A stretch of 58,945 nucleotides of DNA from Novosphingobium naphthalenivorans NBRC 102051 (GTDB lineage: Bacteria; Pseudomonadota; Alphaproteobacteria; Sphingomonadales; Sphingomonadaceae). The DNA lies in the NCBI RefSeq assembly GCF_001590985.1, contig NZ_BCTX01000028.1:1-58945 (forward strand). Direction: 5' to 3'. A model generated the notes under the pieces. It was not told the DNA's origin, did no database searches, and worked only from the letters and a program-made list of their open reading frames with translations. Positions 1 through 8,227 of the stretch are shown piece after piece (within the stretch, counting starts at the first letter, position 1; each line of letters begins with the position of its first letter). The position numbers and the translations under genes are program-made.

Positions 1-274
1 CTGAATGTCGATCGGCCCTAAAGTGACACTCGGCAGGGGTAAGGTGACACGTTCTCCTCTGGACCGTGTCAACCGTGTCAACCTGGGTGTCACCTTGTGC
101 GCCTGCGCGCGGGTTAGAACGCATGGAGCCCTCTCCCCTTCAGGGGAGAGGGTTGGGAGAGGGGCTTTGCGCACCTTCCCCCTCTCAACTCCGGCTAGCG
201 CCCTGCGGGCTCAAGCCTGCGTATCTCTCCCCTTCAGGGGAGAGAGCAGGCGTGGATCAAACATGTTGCGGGAA
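1..274. other. Intergenic region downstream of the amine-oxidation operon
   Basis: No convincing gene is seen here. The region lies downstream of the last gene of the minus-strand operon. It holds a perfect 10-bp inverted repeat, AAGGTGACAC at 41-50 against GTGTCACCTT at 87-96. Between the arms there is a short direct repeat, CGTGTCAAC at 65-73 and 74-82. Further in are the two palindromic repeat units listed separately. Reading frames across it are low-complexity and run into the antisense of the next gene. Confidence 0.6.
129..245. repeat. Pair of palindromic intergenic repeat units
   Basis: Two near-identical hairpins are seen. The first has arms CCCTCTCCCC (129-138) and GGGGAGAGGG (143-152) with loop TTCA. 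The second has arms TCTCTCCCC (224-232) and GGGGAGAGA (237-245) with the same loop. Between them are further complementary purine-rich and pyrimidine-rich blocks (about 151-165 and 176-189), so the whole stretch can fold into a larger structure. Units of this type are common between genes in sphingomonad genomes. Here they may also act as a transcription end or mRNA 3' protection for the minus-strand operon. There is no T tract, so a classical terminator is not shown. Confidence 0.6.
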
Positions 275-1414
275 TTACTTGTCGAACCGCCGCACGTCAT
301 AGGGCGCCAGCGGAATGTCCGTCGCGCCGGTGGCGATCAGTTCGGCCATGGTCTCGCCCACGCCGGGGCCGATCTGGAAGCCGGAGCCGGAAAAGCCGAA
401 GGCGTGGAACAGGCCGGGCACTTTGGCGCTGGGGCCCATCACCGGCAGGTAATCGTCGGTGTAGCCCTCGATCCCCGACCAGACGCGGATGATCTGCAGC
501 GGGGCGAGGCCGGGGGCGAGGCGGCGGATGTGTTCGAGCTGGGTCAGCGTATTCTGCGGCATCACCCAGGCGCGGTATTCGTCCGGATAGGACGGCGCGC
601 GGGTGCTGCCGCCGAGCACCAGATTGCCGCGCTCTACCTGGCGGAAATAGACCGTCTCAATCTCTTCCGGCGTCATCACGCCGACCGAACAGGGGATCGC
701 GAAAGGCACCGGCTCGGTCACGGTCATCGTCGGCGCGCGCGGAGTGATCGGGACGGGCTCATCGAACCACGCGGCGACCTTGCCTGCCCAGGCGCCCGCG
801 GTGATGAGCACTACCGGCGCGCGGAACAGCCGCCCGTCCTCCGCCACCAGCTCGAAGTCCTCGCCCTGTTTGGAGGCGTGAACGATCTTCGTGTCCTCCA
901 CGATCGCGGCGCCCAGCCTTGCGGCGGCGCGGGCAAAGGCAGGCGCGGCAAGGCGCGGGTTGGCATGGCCGTCCAGCGGCGACCAGGAGGCGGCGAGCAC
1001 CTCCGGCCCCAGCCAGGGAAAGCGCTGGCGCAGCATGTTGCCGCTGATGAGTTCGAGGTCGAGCCCTTCCTCGCGCGCCTTGGCGGCATAGTCCTCCATG
1101 GCGCCCACGTTCCCGGGCCGGTCGCGGAAGCAGACGCGCATGTGGCCGCCCTGCAGGTATTCGACATCGCTGCCGAGCAGCGCGTTCGCCTGCCGCCAGA
1201 TCGCGCTGGCCCGGTTGGCGAGTGGAAGCTGGAAGATCGGGCGCCCCTGACGGCGGACATTGCCGAAATTGGTGCCGCTGGCCTGACGGCCCACTTTGTC
1301 GGTTTCCAGCACCGTCACCGAGATCCCGCGCTGGCGCAGGAAGAAGGCGGCCGAGCAGCCCATCAGACCGCCGCCGATGATCGCGACGTCGCTATGAGTG
1401 GTCACAGCGTTCAT
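275..1414 (-). CDS. FAD-dependent amine oxidase, DAO family (opine oxidase/HcnC-like beta subunit)
   Basis: The 379-residue protein opens with the dinucleotide-binding motif VAIIGGGLMGCSAAFFL (about residues 10-26) and LETD at the end of the second strand, the DAO family FAD fold. The C-terminal FGFSGSGFQIGPGVGE block is the usual second FAD contact. Known relatives are the beta subunits of opine oxidases, D-hydroxyproline dehydrogenase and HcnC, which oxidise the C-N bond of secondary amines or glycine. It is the last gene of the operon. Its ATG overlaps the preceding stop as ATGA (1411-1414), so it is translationally coupled to the pyridine-nucleotide-type FAD/BFD subunit, as expected for a heteromeric enzyme. 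The substrate cannot be read from the sequence. Confidence 0.85.
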   Translation of the reverse strand: MNAVTTHSDVAIIGGGLMGCSAAFFLRQRGISVTVLETDKVGRQASGTNFGNVRRQGRPIFQLPLANRASAIWRQANALLGSDVEYLQGGHMRVCFRDRPGNVGAMEDYAAKAREEGLDLELISGNMLRQRFPWLGPEVLAASWSPLDGHANPRLAAPAFARAAARLGAAIVEDTKIVHASKQGEDFELVAEDGRLFRAPVVLITAGAWAGKVAAWFDEPVPITPRAPTMTVTEPVPFAIPCSVGVMTPEEIETVYFRQVERGNLVLGGSTRAPSYPDEYRAWVMPQNTLTQLEHIRRLAPGLAPLQIIRVWSGIEGYTDDYLPVMGPSAKVPGLFHAFGFSGSGFQIGPGVGETMAELIATGATDIPLAPYDVRRFDK

Positions 1415-2787
1415 GCCCCGGCCCTCCGCGTGGACAGGCCGATCGGCTTGACCGGCGCCTGCCCGCGCAGCCTTCCGGCCGCTTCGAGCGAGCAGCCGCG
1501 CGCCTCGGCAACGATCTCCGCCCCGGCCGCGCCGCAGTACCGCCCCTGGCAGCGGCCCATGCCGACGCGGCTGTATGCCTTGGCGCGATTGGCCTCGGTC
1601 GCGCCGCCCACCGTGACGCTGGCGCGCAAGGTGCCCGCAGTCACGTTCTCGCAGCGGCAGACCACGGTATCGTCCGACACCGCGCGGGCGAGGTCGCCGC
1701 GCCAGGGGAACGCCTGCGCCAGACCATCGGCAAAGCGCCGGTATCCGGCCTTGGCGGACAGCAGCGCGCGGCGGCGGTCGGTGTCGATAGCACGGCCTAG
1801 ATCGGCGAGCGCGGCCATGGCGGCCAACTCCCCCGTCACCTCGGCACAGCGCGCGCCGAGGATGCGGGCGCCGTCTCCGGCAAGGTACACCTGCGGCGCA
1901 GAAGCCCGGCCATCCTCATCGCATTCGGGCAGCCAGTGGCCGGTCTTCGCATCGAAACCAAAAGCGCAGCGGGCCAGATCGGCAATCTGGGTTTCCGGCC
2001 GCAAGTGCCAGCCCATGCCCATCGCATCGCATTCGAACGCGCGCTCGCTGCCGCTGGCGGTCCGCACGCGGACAGCCGAGACGCCGGTTTCAGGAGAGCC
2101 TTCGATGGCGATGGGCGTGACGCCGCTCAGCACCGGCACGCCGGCCCGCTTGAGCGCGAGAGTGAGCTTCGCCCCGGTCCACAGCAGATCGGGCTGCGCC
2201 GCGAGCTTGGGCAGTGCGGCGATCCGGGCGGAAAGCGGCGCGGTATCGAGCACCGCCGCGACATTCGCCCCTGCCTTGAGGTACTGCGATGCGACCAGAT
2301 AGAGCAGCGGCCCGGTGCCGAGAAACGCGACCTTGCGGCCAATCGCGCAGGCCTGCGCCTTCAGCGCGATCTGCGCGCCGCCCAGGCTGTAGCAGCCCGC
2401 CAGGTTCCAGCCCTTCACCGGCAGCAGCCGGTCCGTCGCGCCCGCACAGACGATCAGCGCGGCATAGGGCACGGCGTCGGCGATCCCGTCACGGTGCGTC
2501 CAGACCTGGCCTTCGGAAACGTTCCACACCAGCGTTTCGGGCCAGTAATCGATGCTCTCCTTCAGAGCATCAAACGTCTCGTGCGCGGCCCGCGCCCGCA
2601 CGGCTTCGGTGCCGTAGAGCGCCTGATAGCCGCGCGTGAAGCCTTCGGGCTGGCGGCGGTAGATCTGCCCGCCGTCGCGCCGGCCCTCGTCGATCACCAG
2701 CGGGCGCAGGCCAGCAGCGACCAGCGCCTCGGCCGCCCGCACGCCGGCGGGGCCGGCGCCGACAACGATTACGCGCTGCCCGGTCAT
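1411..2787 (-). CDS. FAD/NAD(P)-binding oxidoreductase with BFD-type [2Fe-2S] domain (opine oxidase/HcnB-like alpha subunit)
   Basis: A protein of about 458 residues. It has an N-terminal Rossmann motif VIVVGAGPAGVRAAEAL and a second nucleotide-binding region around AFLGTGPLLYLVASQYLKAG. The C-terminal BFD-like iron-sulfur domain has the cysteine pairs CRC and CQGRYC. This architecture is that of OoxA/NoxA, hydroxyproline dehydrogenase alpha and HcnB. I chose the ATG at 2787 because it forms an ATGA overlap with the upstream gene (2784-2787) like every other junction in this operon. A start at 2802 would add five residues. With its two neighbours it should form a membrane-associated amine or opine dehydrogenase. 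Confidence 0.87.
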   Translation of the reverse strand: MTGQRVIVVGAGPAGVRAAEALVAAGLRPLVIDEGRRDGGQIYRRQPEGFTRGYQALYGTEAVRARAAHETFDALKESIDYWPETLVWNVSEGQVWTHRDGIADAVPYAALIVCAGATDRLLPVKGWNLAGCYSLGGAQIALKAQACAIGRKVAFLGTGPLLYLVASQYLKAGANVAAVLDTAPLSARIAALPKLAAQPDLLWTGAKLTLALKRAGVPVLSGVTPIAIEGSPETGVSAVRVRTASGSERAFECDAMGMGWHLRPETQIADLARCAFGFDAKTGHWLPECDEDGRASAPQVYLAGDGARILGARCAEVTGELAAMAALADLGRAIDTDRRRALLSAKAGYRRFADGLAQAFPWRGDLARAVSDDTVVCRCENVTAGTLRASVTVGGATEANRAKAYSRVGMGRCQGRYCGAAGAEIVAEARGCSLEAAGRLRGQAPVKPIGLSTRRAGA

Positions 2788-3092
2788 TTGAGGTCCGGCC
2801 ATGTCACCTCCGGCTGATGCGTGGAAATGGCAAGACCCGGCGCGACCACGGCGGAGCAGGCCCGCAGCCGCTCGCCCGCCTCGGTCCAGACCCAGCAGTC
2901 CTGGCAGGCGCCCATCAGGCAGAACCCCGCGCGGCGGCCATCACCGAACTCGCTGTCGCGCAAGGCAAGGCCACCCGCCAGCATCGCCACCATCAGCGTA
3001 TCGCCTTCAAGCCCCCGCACCGGCTCGCCATCGACCGTGAACATCACCGCCGCGCGCTCCCTCTCGTCAAGGCGCTGGAACCGCCCGCTCAT
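2784..3092 (-). CDS. Small (2Fe-2S)-binding subunit (HcnA/opine oxidase gamma-like)
   Basis: A 102-residue protein with one ferredoxin-like cluster motif, GFCLMGACQDCWVW, followed by the fourth cysteine in RLRACSAVV. The size and motif match the small [2Fe-2S] subunit of HcnABC-like and D-hydroxyproline dehydrogenase-like complexes, which relays electrons between the flavin subunits. A longer frame reaches 3185, but it would run 96 nt into the ABC ATPase gene. The ATG at 3092 overlaps the ATPase stop as ATGA and starts right before [18 protein letters not shown], so it is preferred. Confidence 0.85.
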   Translation of the reverse strand: MSGRFQRLDERERAAVMFTVDGEPVRGLEGDTLMVAMLAGGLALRDSEFGDGRRAGFCLMGACQDCWVWTEAGERLRACSAVVAPGLAISTHQPEVTWPDLK

Positions 3093-4879
3093 ACTGTCTC
3101 CTTCATCGCCAAAGCCGCTGCATCGTGATGGCAAAGCCATTGCCGGTCCCGCTCCCGGTGAAGCGGCGCCGGTGTCCTGTCGCACCTGCCTGCAATCGCC
3201 ACCGGGCAGCGCGGCAGGAAGCGGCAGAGCTCTTCACCCACCGGCGCACCGGGCAAAGCAGGCGCACGGCCCTCGCCGGTGTGCTCCAGCCAGCCGGGGT
3301 GCATCTCCGGCACCGAGTCCATCAGCAGCCGAGTGTAGGGATGATGGCGGCCGCTGGCGAACCCTTCGCGGCTGCCCTGCTCCACCACTCTGCCGCCATA
3401 GAGCACCAGCACCTGATCGCAGAACGCGCGCACCGTGGAAATATCATGGCTGATAAACACCGTCGCGATACCGAGGCGGCGGCGCAGATCGTCGATCAGT
3501 TCAAGGATCGCCGCGCCGACCACGGTATCGAGCGCCGACGTCACTTCATCGCACAGCAAAAGGTCTGGCCCGGCGGCCAGCGCACGCGCAAGATTGATAC
3601 GCTGCTTCTGCCCGCCCGAAAGCCCGCGCACCGGCCGGCCGGCAATGTCGCGCGGCAAGTGGATCAGGTCGAGCAGCTCTTCCACCCGCGCCCGCGCCGC
3701 GGCACCTTTGAGGCCGTGATAAAAGGCCAGCGGGCGCGAGAGGATCGTCGCTACGCTATGTGCGGGATTGAGCGCGGTATCGGCATTCTGAAAGACCAGC
3801 TGGACGCGCCGGAATTGCTCCCGGCTGCGCCCCTTGAGACCGGCCGGCAGTCCAACGCCGCCGAAATGCACCGAGCCTTCCGCCCGCGGCAGCAGCCCCG
3901 CGATCACGCGCGCCAGCGTGGATTTGCCGGAACCGGATTCGCCGATCACTCCCAGCGTGGCGCCGGGCGCGAGCACGAAGGAGACATCGCGCAGCACCGG
4001 CACCGCAGGCACGCCATCACGGACGGCGCCGTAGCCCGCCGTCACCCCCTCCACCGAAAGCAGTGGCGCCGAAGCCCCGGCTGTTTCGGGGGCCACGGGG
4101 CGTTCGACGGGACGGGCCGCGGCTATAAGCGTGCGCGTGTAATGGTCGCGCGGCGTCTCCAGCACGGTGCGGGCAGGCCCTTCCTCGTGAAGGACGCCAT
4201 AGCGCAGCACGGCGATACGGTCGGCCATTTGCGCCACGACGGCGAGATCGTGGCTGACGTAGATCGCGCTGGCGCCGCTCTTGGCAATGGCCGCCTTGAA
4301 CAGCTTGAGCACGTCCACCTGGGTTGTCACGTCGAGCGCGGTGGTCGGCTCGTCCAGGATCACCAGTTCGGGATCGGTGATGAGCGCCATCGCCGCCATC
4401 AGGCGCTGCAACTGCCCGCCCGATAGCTGGTGCGGATAGCGCGCGCCGATACTCTCTGGCGATGGCAGGGCCAGCGCACGAAACAGCGCGATGGCCTTGA
4501 CCTCCGCTTCCTTGCGGCCGGCGAGGCCGTGCACCAGCAACGGCTCGATGACTTGCGCCATGATCGTGCGGCTGGGATTGAAAGCCGCAGCCGCGCTCTG
4601 GGCGATATAAGATACGCGGCGGCCGCGCAGGGCCGTGAGACCCGCCTCGCCGAGCTGATCGATCCGGGTATCACCGATCCGGATCATACCGCCGGAGATG
4701 CGCGCACCGGGGCGGGTATGGCCCATCAGCGCCAGCGCCGTGGTGGTCTTGCCCGAACCGGATTCGCCGATCAGCGCAGTCACCTGCCCGCGCGGGATGG
4801 CGAACGAGACATCGTTCACGATGGCACGGCCGCCAGCCTCGATGGTCAGGCCCGAGACTTCGATGTGCGGCGCGGTCAT
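3089..4879 (-). CDS. ABC importer ATPase, two nucleotide-binding domains fused (DppD-DppF type)
   Basis: A 596-residue tandem ATPase. The first domain has Walker [10 protein letters not shown] (about 38-46), signature LSGGQLQR and Walker [13 protein letters not shown]. The second has Walker [10 protein letters not shown], signature LSGGQKQR and [12 protein letters not shown]. The C-terminal [23 protein letters not shown] is the cysteine-rich tail typical of oligopeptide/dipeptide (PepT family) ATPases. A DppD-DppF fusion energises the two permeases encoded just upstream. It overlaps both neighbours by 4 nt (4876-4879 and 3089-3092). PepT importers take dipeptides, nickel chelates, opines and similar small amino-acid derivatives. 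Confidence 0.93.
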   Translation of the reverse strand: MTAPHIEVSGLTIEAGGRAIVNDVSFAIPRGQVTALIGESGSGKTTTALALMGHTRPGARISGGMIRIGDTRIDQLGEAGLTALRGRRVSYIAQSAAAAFNPSRTIMAQVIEPLLVHGLAGRKEAEVKAIALFRALALPSPESIGARYPHQLSGGQLQRLMAAMALITDPELVILDEPTTALDVTTQVDVLKLFKAAIAKSGASAIYVSHDLAVVAQMADRIAVLRYGVLHEEGPARTVLETPRDHYTRTLIAAARPVERPVAPETAGASAPLLSVEGVTAGYGAVRDGVPAVPVLRDVSFVLAPGATLGVIGESGSGKSTLARVIAGLLPRAEGSVHFGGVGLPAGLKGRSREQFRRVQLVFQNADTALNPAHSVATILSRPLAFYHGLKGAAARARVEELLDLIHLPRDIAGRPVRGLSGGQKQRINLARALAAGPDLLLCDEVTSALDTVVGAAILELIDDLRRRLGIATVFISHDISTVRAFCDQVLVLYGGRVVEQGSREGFASGRHHPYTRLLMDSVPEMHPGWLEHTGEGRAPALPGAPVGEELCRFLPRCPVAIAGRCDRTPAPLHRERDRQWLCHHDAAALAMKETV

Positions 4880-5712
4880 CGCCTGCCCTTCCCGGCACCC
4901 AGCGCATCGATCAGCAGGTTGGCTCCTACGGTCAGCGTCGCAATGGCGAGCGCGGGCATGATGATCGCTGGCGCCCCTTCGGTAAGCCCGGAAATATTCT
5001 CCCGCACCAGCGAACCAAGATCGGCGTAAGGCGGTTGTACGCCGAGGCCGAGGAACGACAGGCCCGAAAGCAGCAGGACAATGAACACGAAGCGCAGCCC
5101 CATGTCCGCCAGAAGCGGCTGGACCATGTTGGGCAGAACTTCACGCAGGGCAATATGCACGGCCCCTTCCCCGCGCGCCCGCGCCACGGCGACGAAATCC
5201 ATGCCCACAAGGTTCGTTGCCAGCGCGCGGGCAATGCGGAAGTTGCCCGGGATGTAGATCACTGAGGAAATCAGCAGCAGCAACGGTAGCGAAGACCCGA
5301 AAGCCGCGACCAGCACCAGCGCGAAAATCTTGGAGGGGATCGAAATCAGCGTGTCCATCGCACGGGCCAGCGCCTCGTCAATCCAGCCCCCGCGCACGGC
5401 GGCGGTGAGCGCCAGCGCCGTGCCGCACGAGCCCGCCAGCAGTGCTGCGCCCAAGGCCAGCAGCACCGTATAGCGCGCGCCCCACAGCAGGCGGCTGAGA
5501 ACGTCGCGGCCAAGATAGTCGCTGCCGAGCCAGAACCGGGCGGACATCGGGCCGAACACGTCGCGGTCGACAAAAGCCCCGACCGGATGCGGTGCCAGCC
5601 ATGGCCCGGCCACCGCCGCCGCGAACCAGAACAGCACCAGCGCCAGCCCGATCCGGCCTGAAAGCGGCCCGGAACGCAACAGGGCCCGCAAGGTTCCTCC
5701 CCACCGGCTCAT
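4876..5712 (-). CDS. ABC importer permease, DppC/OppC type
   Basis: A 278-residue inner-membrane permease of the BPD_transp_1 family. The N-terminal segment GRIGLALVLFWFAAAVAGPWLAPH is followed by the DppC hallmark FWLGSDYLGRDVLSRLLWGAR. The cytoplasmic loop VAVARARGEGAVHIALREVLPN matches the EAA-loop position that contacts the ATPase. The start at 5712 forms an ATGA overlap with the DppB-type gene. The frame is open much further upstream, but that part is antisense-like noise inside the neighbouring permease gene. Confidence 0.92.
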   Translation of the reverse strand: MSRWGGTLRALLRSGPLSGRIGLALVLFWFAAAVAGPWLAPHPVGAFVDRDVFGPMSARFWLGSDYLGRDVLSRLLWGARYTVLLALGAALLAGSCGTALALTAAVRGGWIDEALARAMDTLISIPSKIFALVLVAAFGSSLPLLLLISSVIYIPGNFRIARALATNLVGMDFVAVARARGEGAVHIALREVLPNMVQPLLADMGLRFVFIVLLLSGLSFLGLGVQPPYADLGSLVRENISGLTEGAPAIIMPALAIATLTVGANLLIDALGAGKGRR

Positions 5713-6692
5713 TGCGCGCGCAACCTGGGATTGGCCATGATTGCAACGACATCGGCCGTCAGCACGAGCAGCAGGTAGGCAGTGCAGAAGATCATGGCGC
5801 AGGCCTGCAGCAGTGGCATGTCCCGGCTCGTCACGGCATTGACCATCAGGCTGGCGAGGCCGGGAAAACTGAAGATCGTCTCGACAATGATCGCCCCGCC
5901 CATGAGATAGGACAGCGACAGGGCCACCGCATTGACGATCGGCCCCAGCGCATTGGGCATCACATGGGCAAGAACGACGCGGCTGAAGCGCACCCCCTTG
6001 AGCTGGGCCATCTCGACATAGGGCCGGTCCAACTGATCCGCGACGGCCGCGCGGGTCATGCGCGCCATCTGCGCGGTAACGACAACGGTCAGCGTCAGCA
6101 CCGGCAACGTGGAGGAACGGATAAGCTCGCCCCAGGTCGATGTGTCCGAAACCAGCGCGATCGAAGGCAGCCACAACAGTTTCACCGAGAACACCAGCAC
6201 GCCCAGCGTCGCCACCAGAAACTCGGGCACGGCCACCATCGACAGCGTCATGATGTTGAGAGCCCGATCCAGCTTACCGCCCCGGTTCACGGCAGAAGCA
6301 ATGCCGATCGCCAGCGCCAGCGGCACCGAAATCAGCGCAGTGAACCCGGCCAGCATCAGCGAATTGGGCAGGCGCTGGGCGATGATTTCGCGCACCGGCA
6401 TATTGGCCACCATCGAAGTGCCGGGATCGCCCCGCACCATGCCGGCAAGCCAGTCCGCGTATCGGGCAAGCGCCGGGCGATCGAGGCCGATCTCATGGCG
6501 CAGCGCCGCCACTTGTTCCGGCGTCGCGCTCTGCCCCAGCGTCTCCTGCGCGGCATCCCCGGGTAACAGCCCGCTCACCGTGAAGATCACGGCCGAAACC
6601 AGCAGCAGCGTCAGCAATGCCGAGGCTACGCGCTTGCCCAGCAGCGGCAAAAGGCCCGACAGCATGGTTCTTGGCGCGGATGCTGCGCTCAT
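5709..6692 (-). CDS. ABC importer permease, DppB/OppB type
   Basis: A 327-residue permease. The first membrane helix (VASALLTLLLVSAVIFTVSGLLPGD) is followed by ATPEQVAALRHEIGLDRPALARYADWL, the typical DppB periplasmic region. The MAQLKGVRFSRVVLAHVMPNALGPIV stretch is the EAA-type coupling loop. The ATG at 6692 overlaps the solute-binding protein stop as ATGA. A longer frame starts at 6824 but would overlap the binding protein by 136 nt, so it is not used. Confidence 0.92.
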   Translation of the reverse strand: MSAASAPRTMLSGLLPLLGKRVASALLTLLLVSAVIFTVSGLLPGDAAQETLGQSATPEQVAALRHEIGLDRPALARYADWLAGMVRGDPGTSMVANMPVREIIAQRLPNSLMLAGFTALISVPLALAIGIASAVNRGGKLDRALNIMTLSMVAVPEFLVATLGVLVFSVKLLWLPSIALVSDTSTWGELIRSSTLPVLTLTVVVTAQMARMTRAAVADQLDRPYVEMAQLKGVRFSRVVLAHVMPNALGPIVNAVALSLSYLMGGAIIVETIFSFPGLASLMVNAVTSRDMPLLQACAMIFCTAYLLLVLTADVVAIMANPRLRAQ

Positions 6693-8227
6693 CCCTCGTC
6701 CCACCAGACATGTTCGGCGAAACGATAGCCCATCATGCCGCCGAGCGGCACCGCCCTCAGCCCTTTCAACCGCCGGTCGTACCCGTCGATCAAGCTGATG
6801 AAGACCGGGATTACGGAACCGCACTGGTCATGCACCAGCCTTTGCATCTCGCCATAAAGCGCCTTGCGCCGCGGCTCGTCGGGCTCGCCGCGCGCCTCGA
6901 CCAGCAGCTTGTCGAACCGCGGGTTTTTCCAGCCGCTCTCGTTCCAGGCGGCATCGGACTTGTAGAACAGGCTGAACACCAGATCGGCGGTAGGGCGCGG
7001 GTTGGTGTTGCCGAAAGTCGCCGCATGACGCATCCAGTGGGTGGACCAGTAACCGTCCGCCGGCATACGGTTGACCGCCAGGTTCAGCCCCACCCGCGCG
7101 CCATATTCCTGCAGGATAGAAGCCATGTCGACCGAACCGGTCGCCGCCGGACTGGCATAGAGCGGCAGGCGCACGCCGGTCAGACCCGCGCGTTTGAGGT
7201 GCCAGCGGGCCTTGTCGAGATCGAGCACGGTCTGCGGCACGTCCGGATTGAAATAGGGATGGAAAGGCGGGATCGGCTGATCGTTGCCGATCGTCGCGAA
7301 ATCACGGAACAGGGCGCGTTTCACCAGCTTCCGGTCGATCAGGTGCTTGATCGCCTGGACAAAGTCCGGATTGCCGGTGGGGAGCTGGTCCTGCCGCAGG
7401 ATCAGATTGGTATAGAGCGCCGAAGGCGTCGCCAGCACGGCATGGCCGGGCACGGCTTCAACGCGGCGCGTGGAGCTGGGGTCGATCGCATTCGCAAGCT
7501 GGATATCGCCTGCCAGCAGCGCATTCACCCGGCTGACCTCATCGGCGATCGCGATCAGTTCGATCCGGTCGAGATGCGGGCGGCCCGGCACCCAGTATTC
7601 GGGATTGCGCGTCGCCACCGTGCGCACGCCGGGCTGAAATTGCGCGAGACGAAACGGGCCGGTGCCATTGCCGGCGGGCGCCTTGTCACCGTCACGCACG
7701 ATCAGAAAATGCGATTGCGAGAGGATCGCGGGCAGATCGGCATTGGCCCCGGTGAGGCGCAGGATCACGCCGTATTTTCCATCGGCTCGCACTTCGGCAA
7801 ACTGGGCGGCGATCGTCGCCATCTTCGAGCCCAGTGCGGGATCCTTGTGGCGCAGGAGCGACCAGACGACATCGGCGCTGGTCAGTTCCGCCCCGTCATG
7901 GAACCGCACGCCCCGGCGCAGCGTGAACGACCATGTAACGCGGTCGGCGCTTTCAACACGTTCCGCGAGCGAGGGCCGCGCGATCATGTCGGCACCGGTC
8001 TCGGTGAGCCCGCTGTAAAGCATGAAATGGCGCACATAGTCGGTCGAGAGCGCGCCCTTGGCCGGGTCCAGCGTATCGGCGGTGGAGGCGGACTGGGTCG
8101 CGACCCGAATGCCGCCGCCCTTGCGCGCGGGCGCCTGCACGCGCGCGCAGCCGGGCAGCGCGAGCAGGCCCGCGCCCGCCAGCCCCGCACCGATCAGGCT
8201 GCGGCGGGAGAACGGCGCAAGGCTCAA
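6689..8227 (-). CDS. ABC importer solute-binding lipoprotein (SBP_bac_5/DppA family), probable TTG start
   Basis: A protein of about 512 residues in the extracytoplasmic solute-binding family 5 (peptide, nickel, opine importers). It contains TLDPAKGALSTDYVRHFMLYSGL and the family block VTWSFTLRRGVRFHDGAELTSADVVWSL. The first ATG in frame (8278) would overlap the oxidase gene by 55 nt and give a leader without a proper n-region. A TTG at 8227 makes a TTGA overlap with the upstream stop (8224-8227). It yields a compact leader with SRR, a hydrophobic run and the lipobox LLALPGC. I therefore prefer the TTG start, which suggests a Tat-type lipoprotein held on the periplasmic side of the inner membrane. 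Confidence 0.88.
   Translation of the reverse strand: MSLAPFSRRSLIGAGLAGAGLLALPGCARVQAPARKGGGIRVATQSASTADTLDPAKGALSTDYVRHFMLYSGLTETGADMIARPSLAERVESADRVTWSFTLRRGVRFHDGAELTSADVVWSLLRHKDPALGSKMATIAAQFAEVRADGKYGVILRLTGANADLPAILSQSHFLIVRDGDKAPAGNGTGPFRLAQFQPGVRTVATRNPEYWVPGRPHLDRIELIAIADEVSRVNALLAGDIQLANAIDPSSTRRVEAVPGHAVLATPSALYTNLILRQDQLPTGNPDFVQAIKHLIDRKLVKRALFRDFATIGNDQPIPPFHPYFNPDVPQTVLDLDKARWHLKRAGLTGVRLPLYASPAATGSVDMASILQEYGARVGLNLAVNRMPADGYWSTHWMRHAATFGNTNPRPTADLVFSLFYKSDAAWNESGWKNPRFDKLLVEARGEPDEPRRKALYGEMQRLVHDQCGSVIPVFISLIDGYDRRLKGLRAVPLGGMMGYRFAEHVWWDEG

Noticed and set aside
5..2302. A 765-residue plus-strand reading frame
   Set aside because: It lies antisense to two clear flavoprotein genes, is rich in Arg/Ala/Gly with no family motif, and follows from high GC3.
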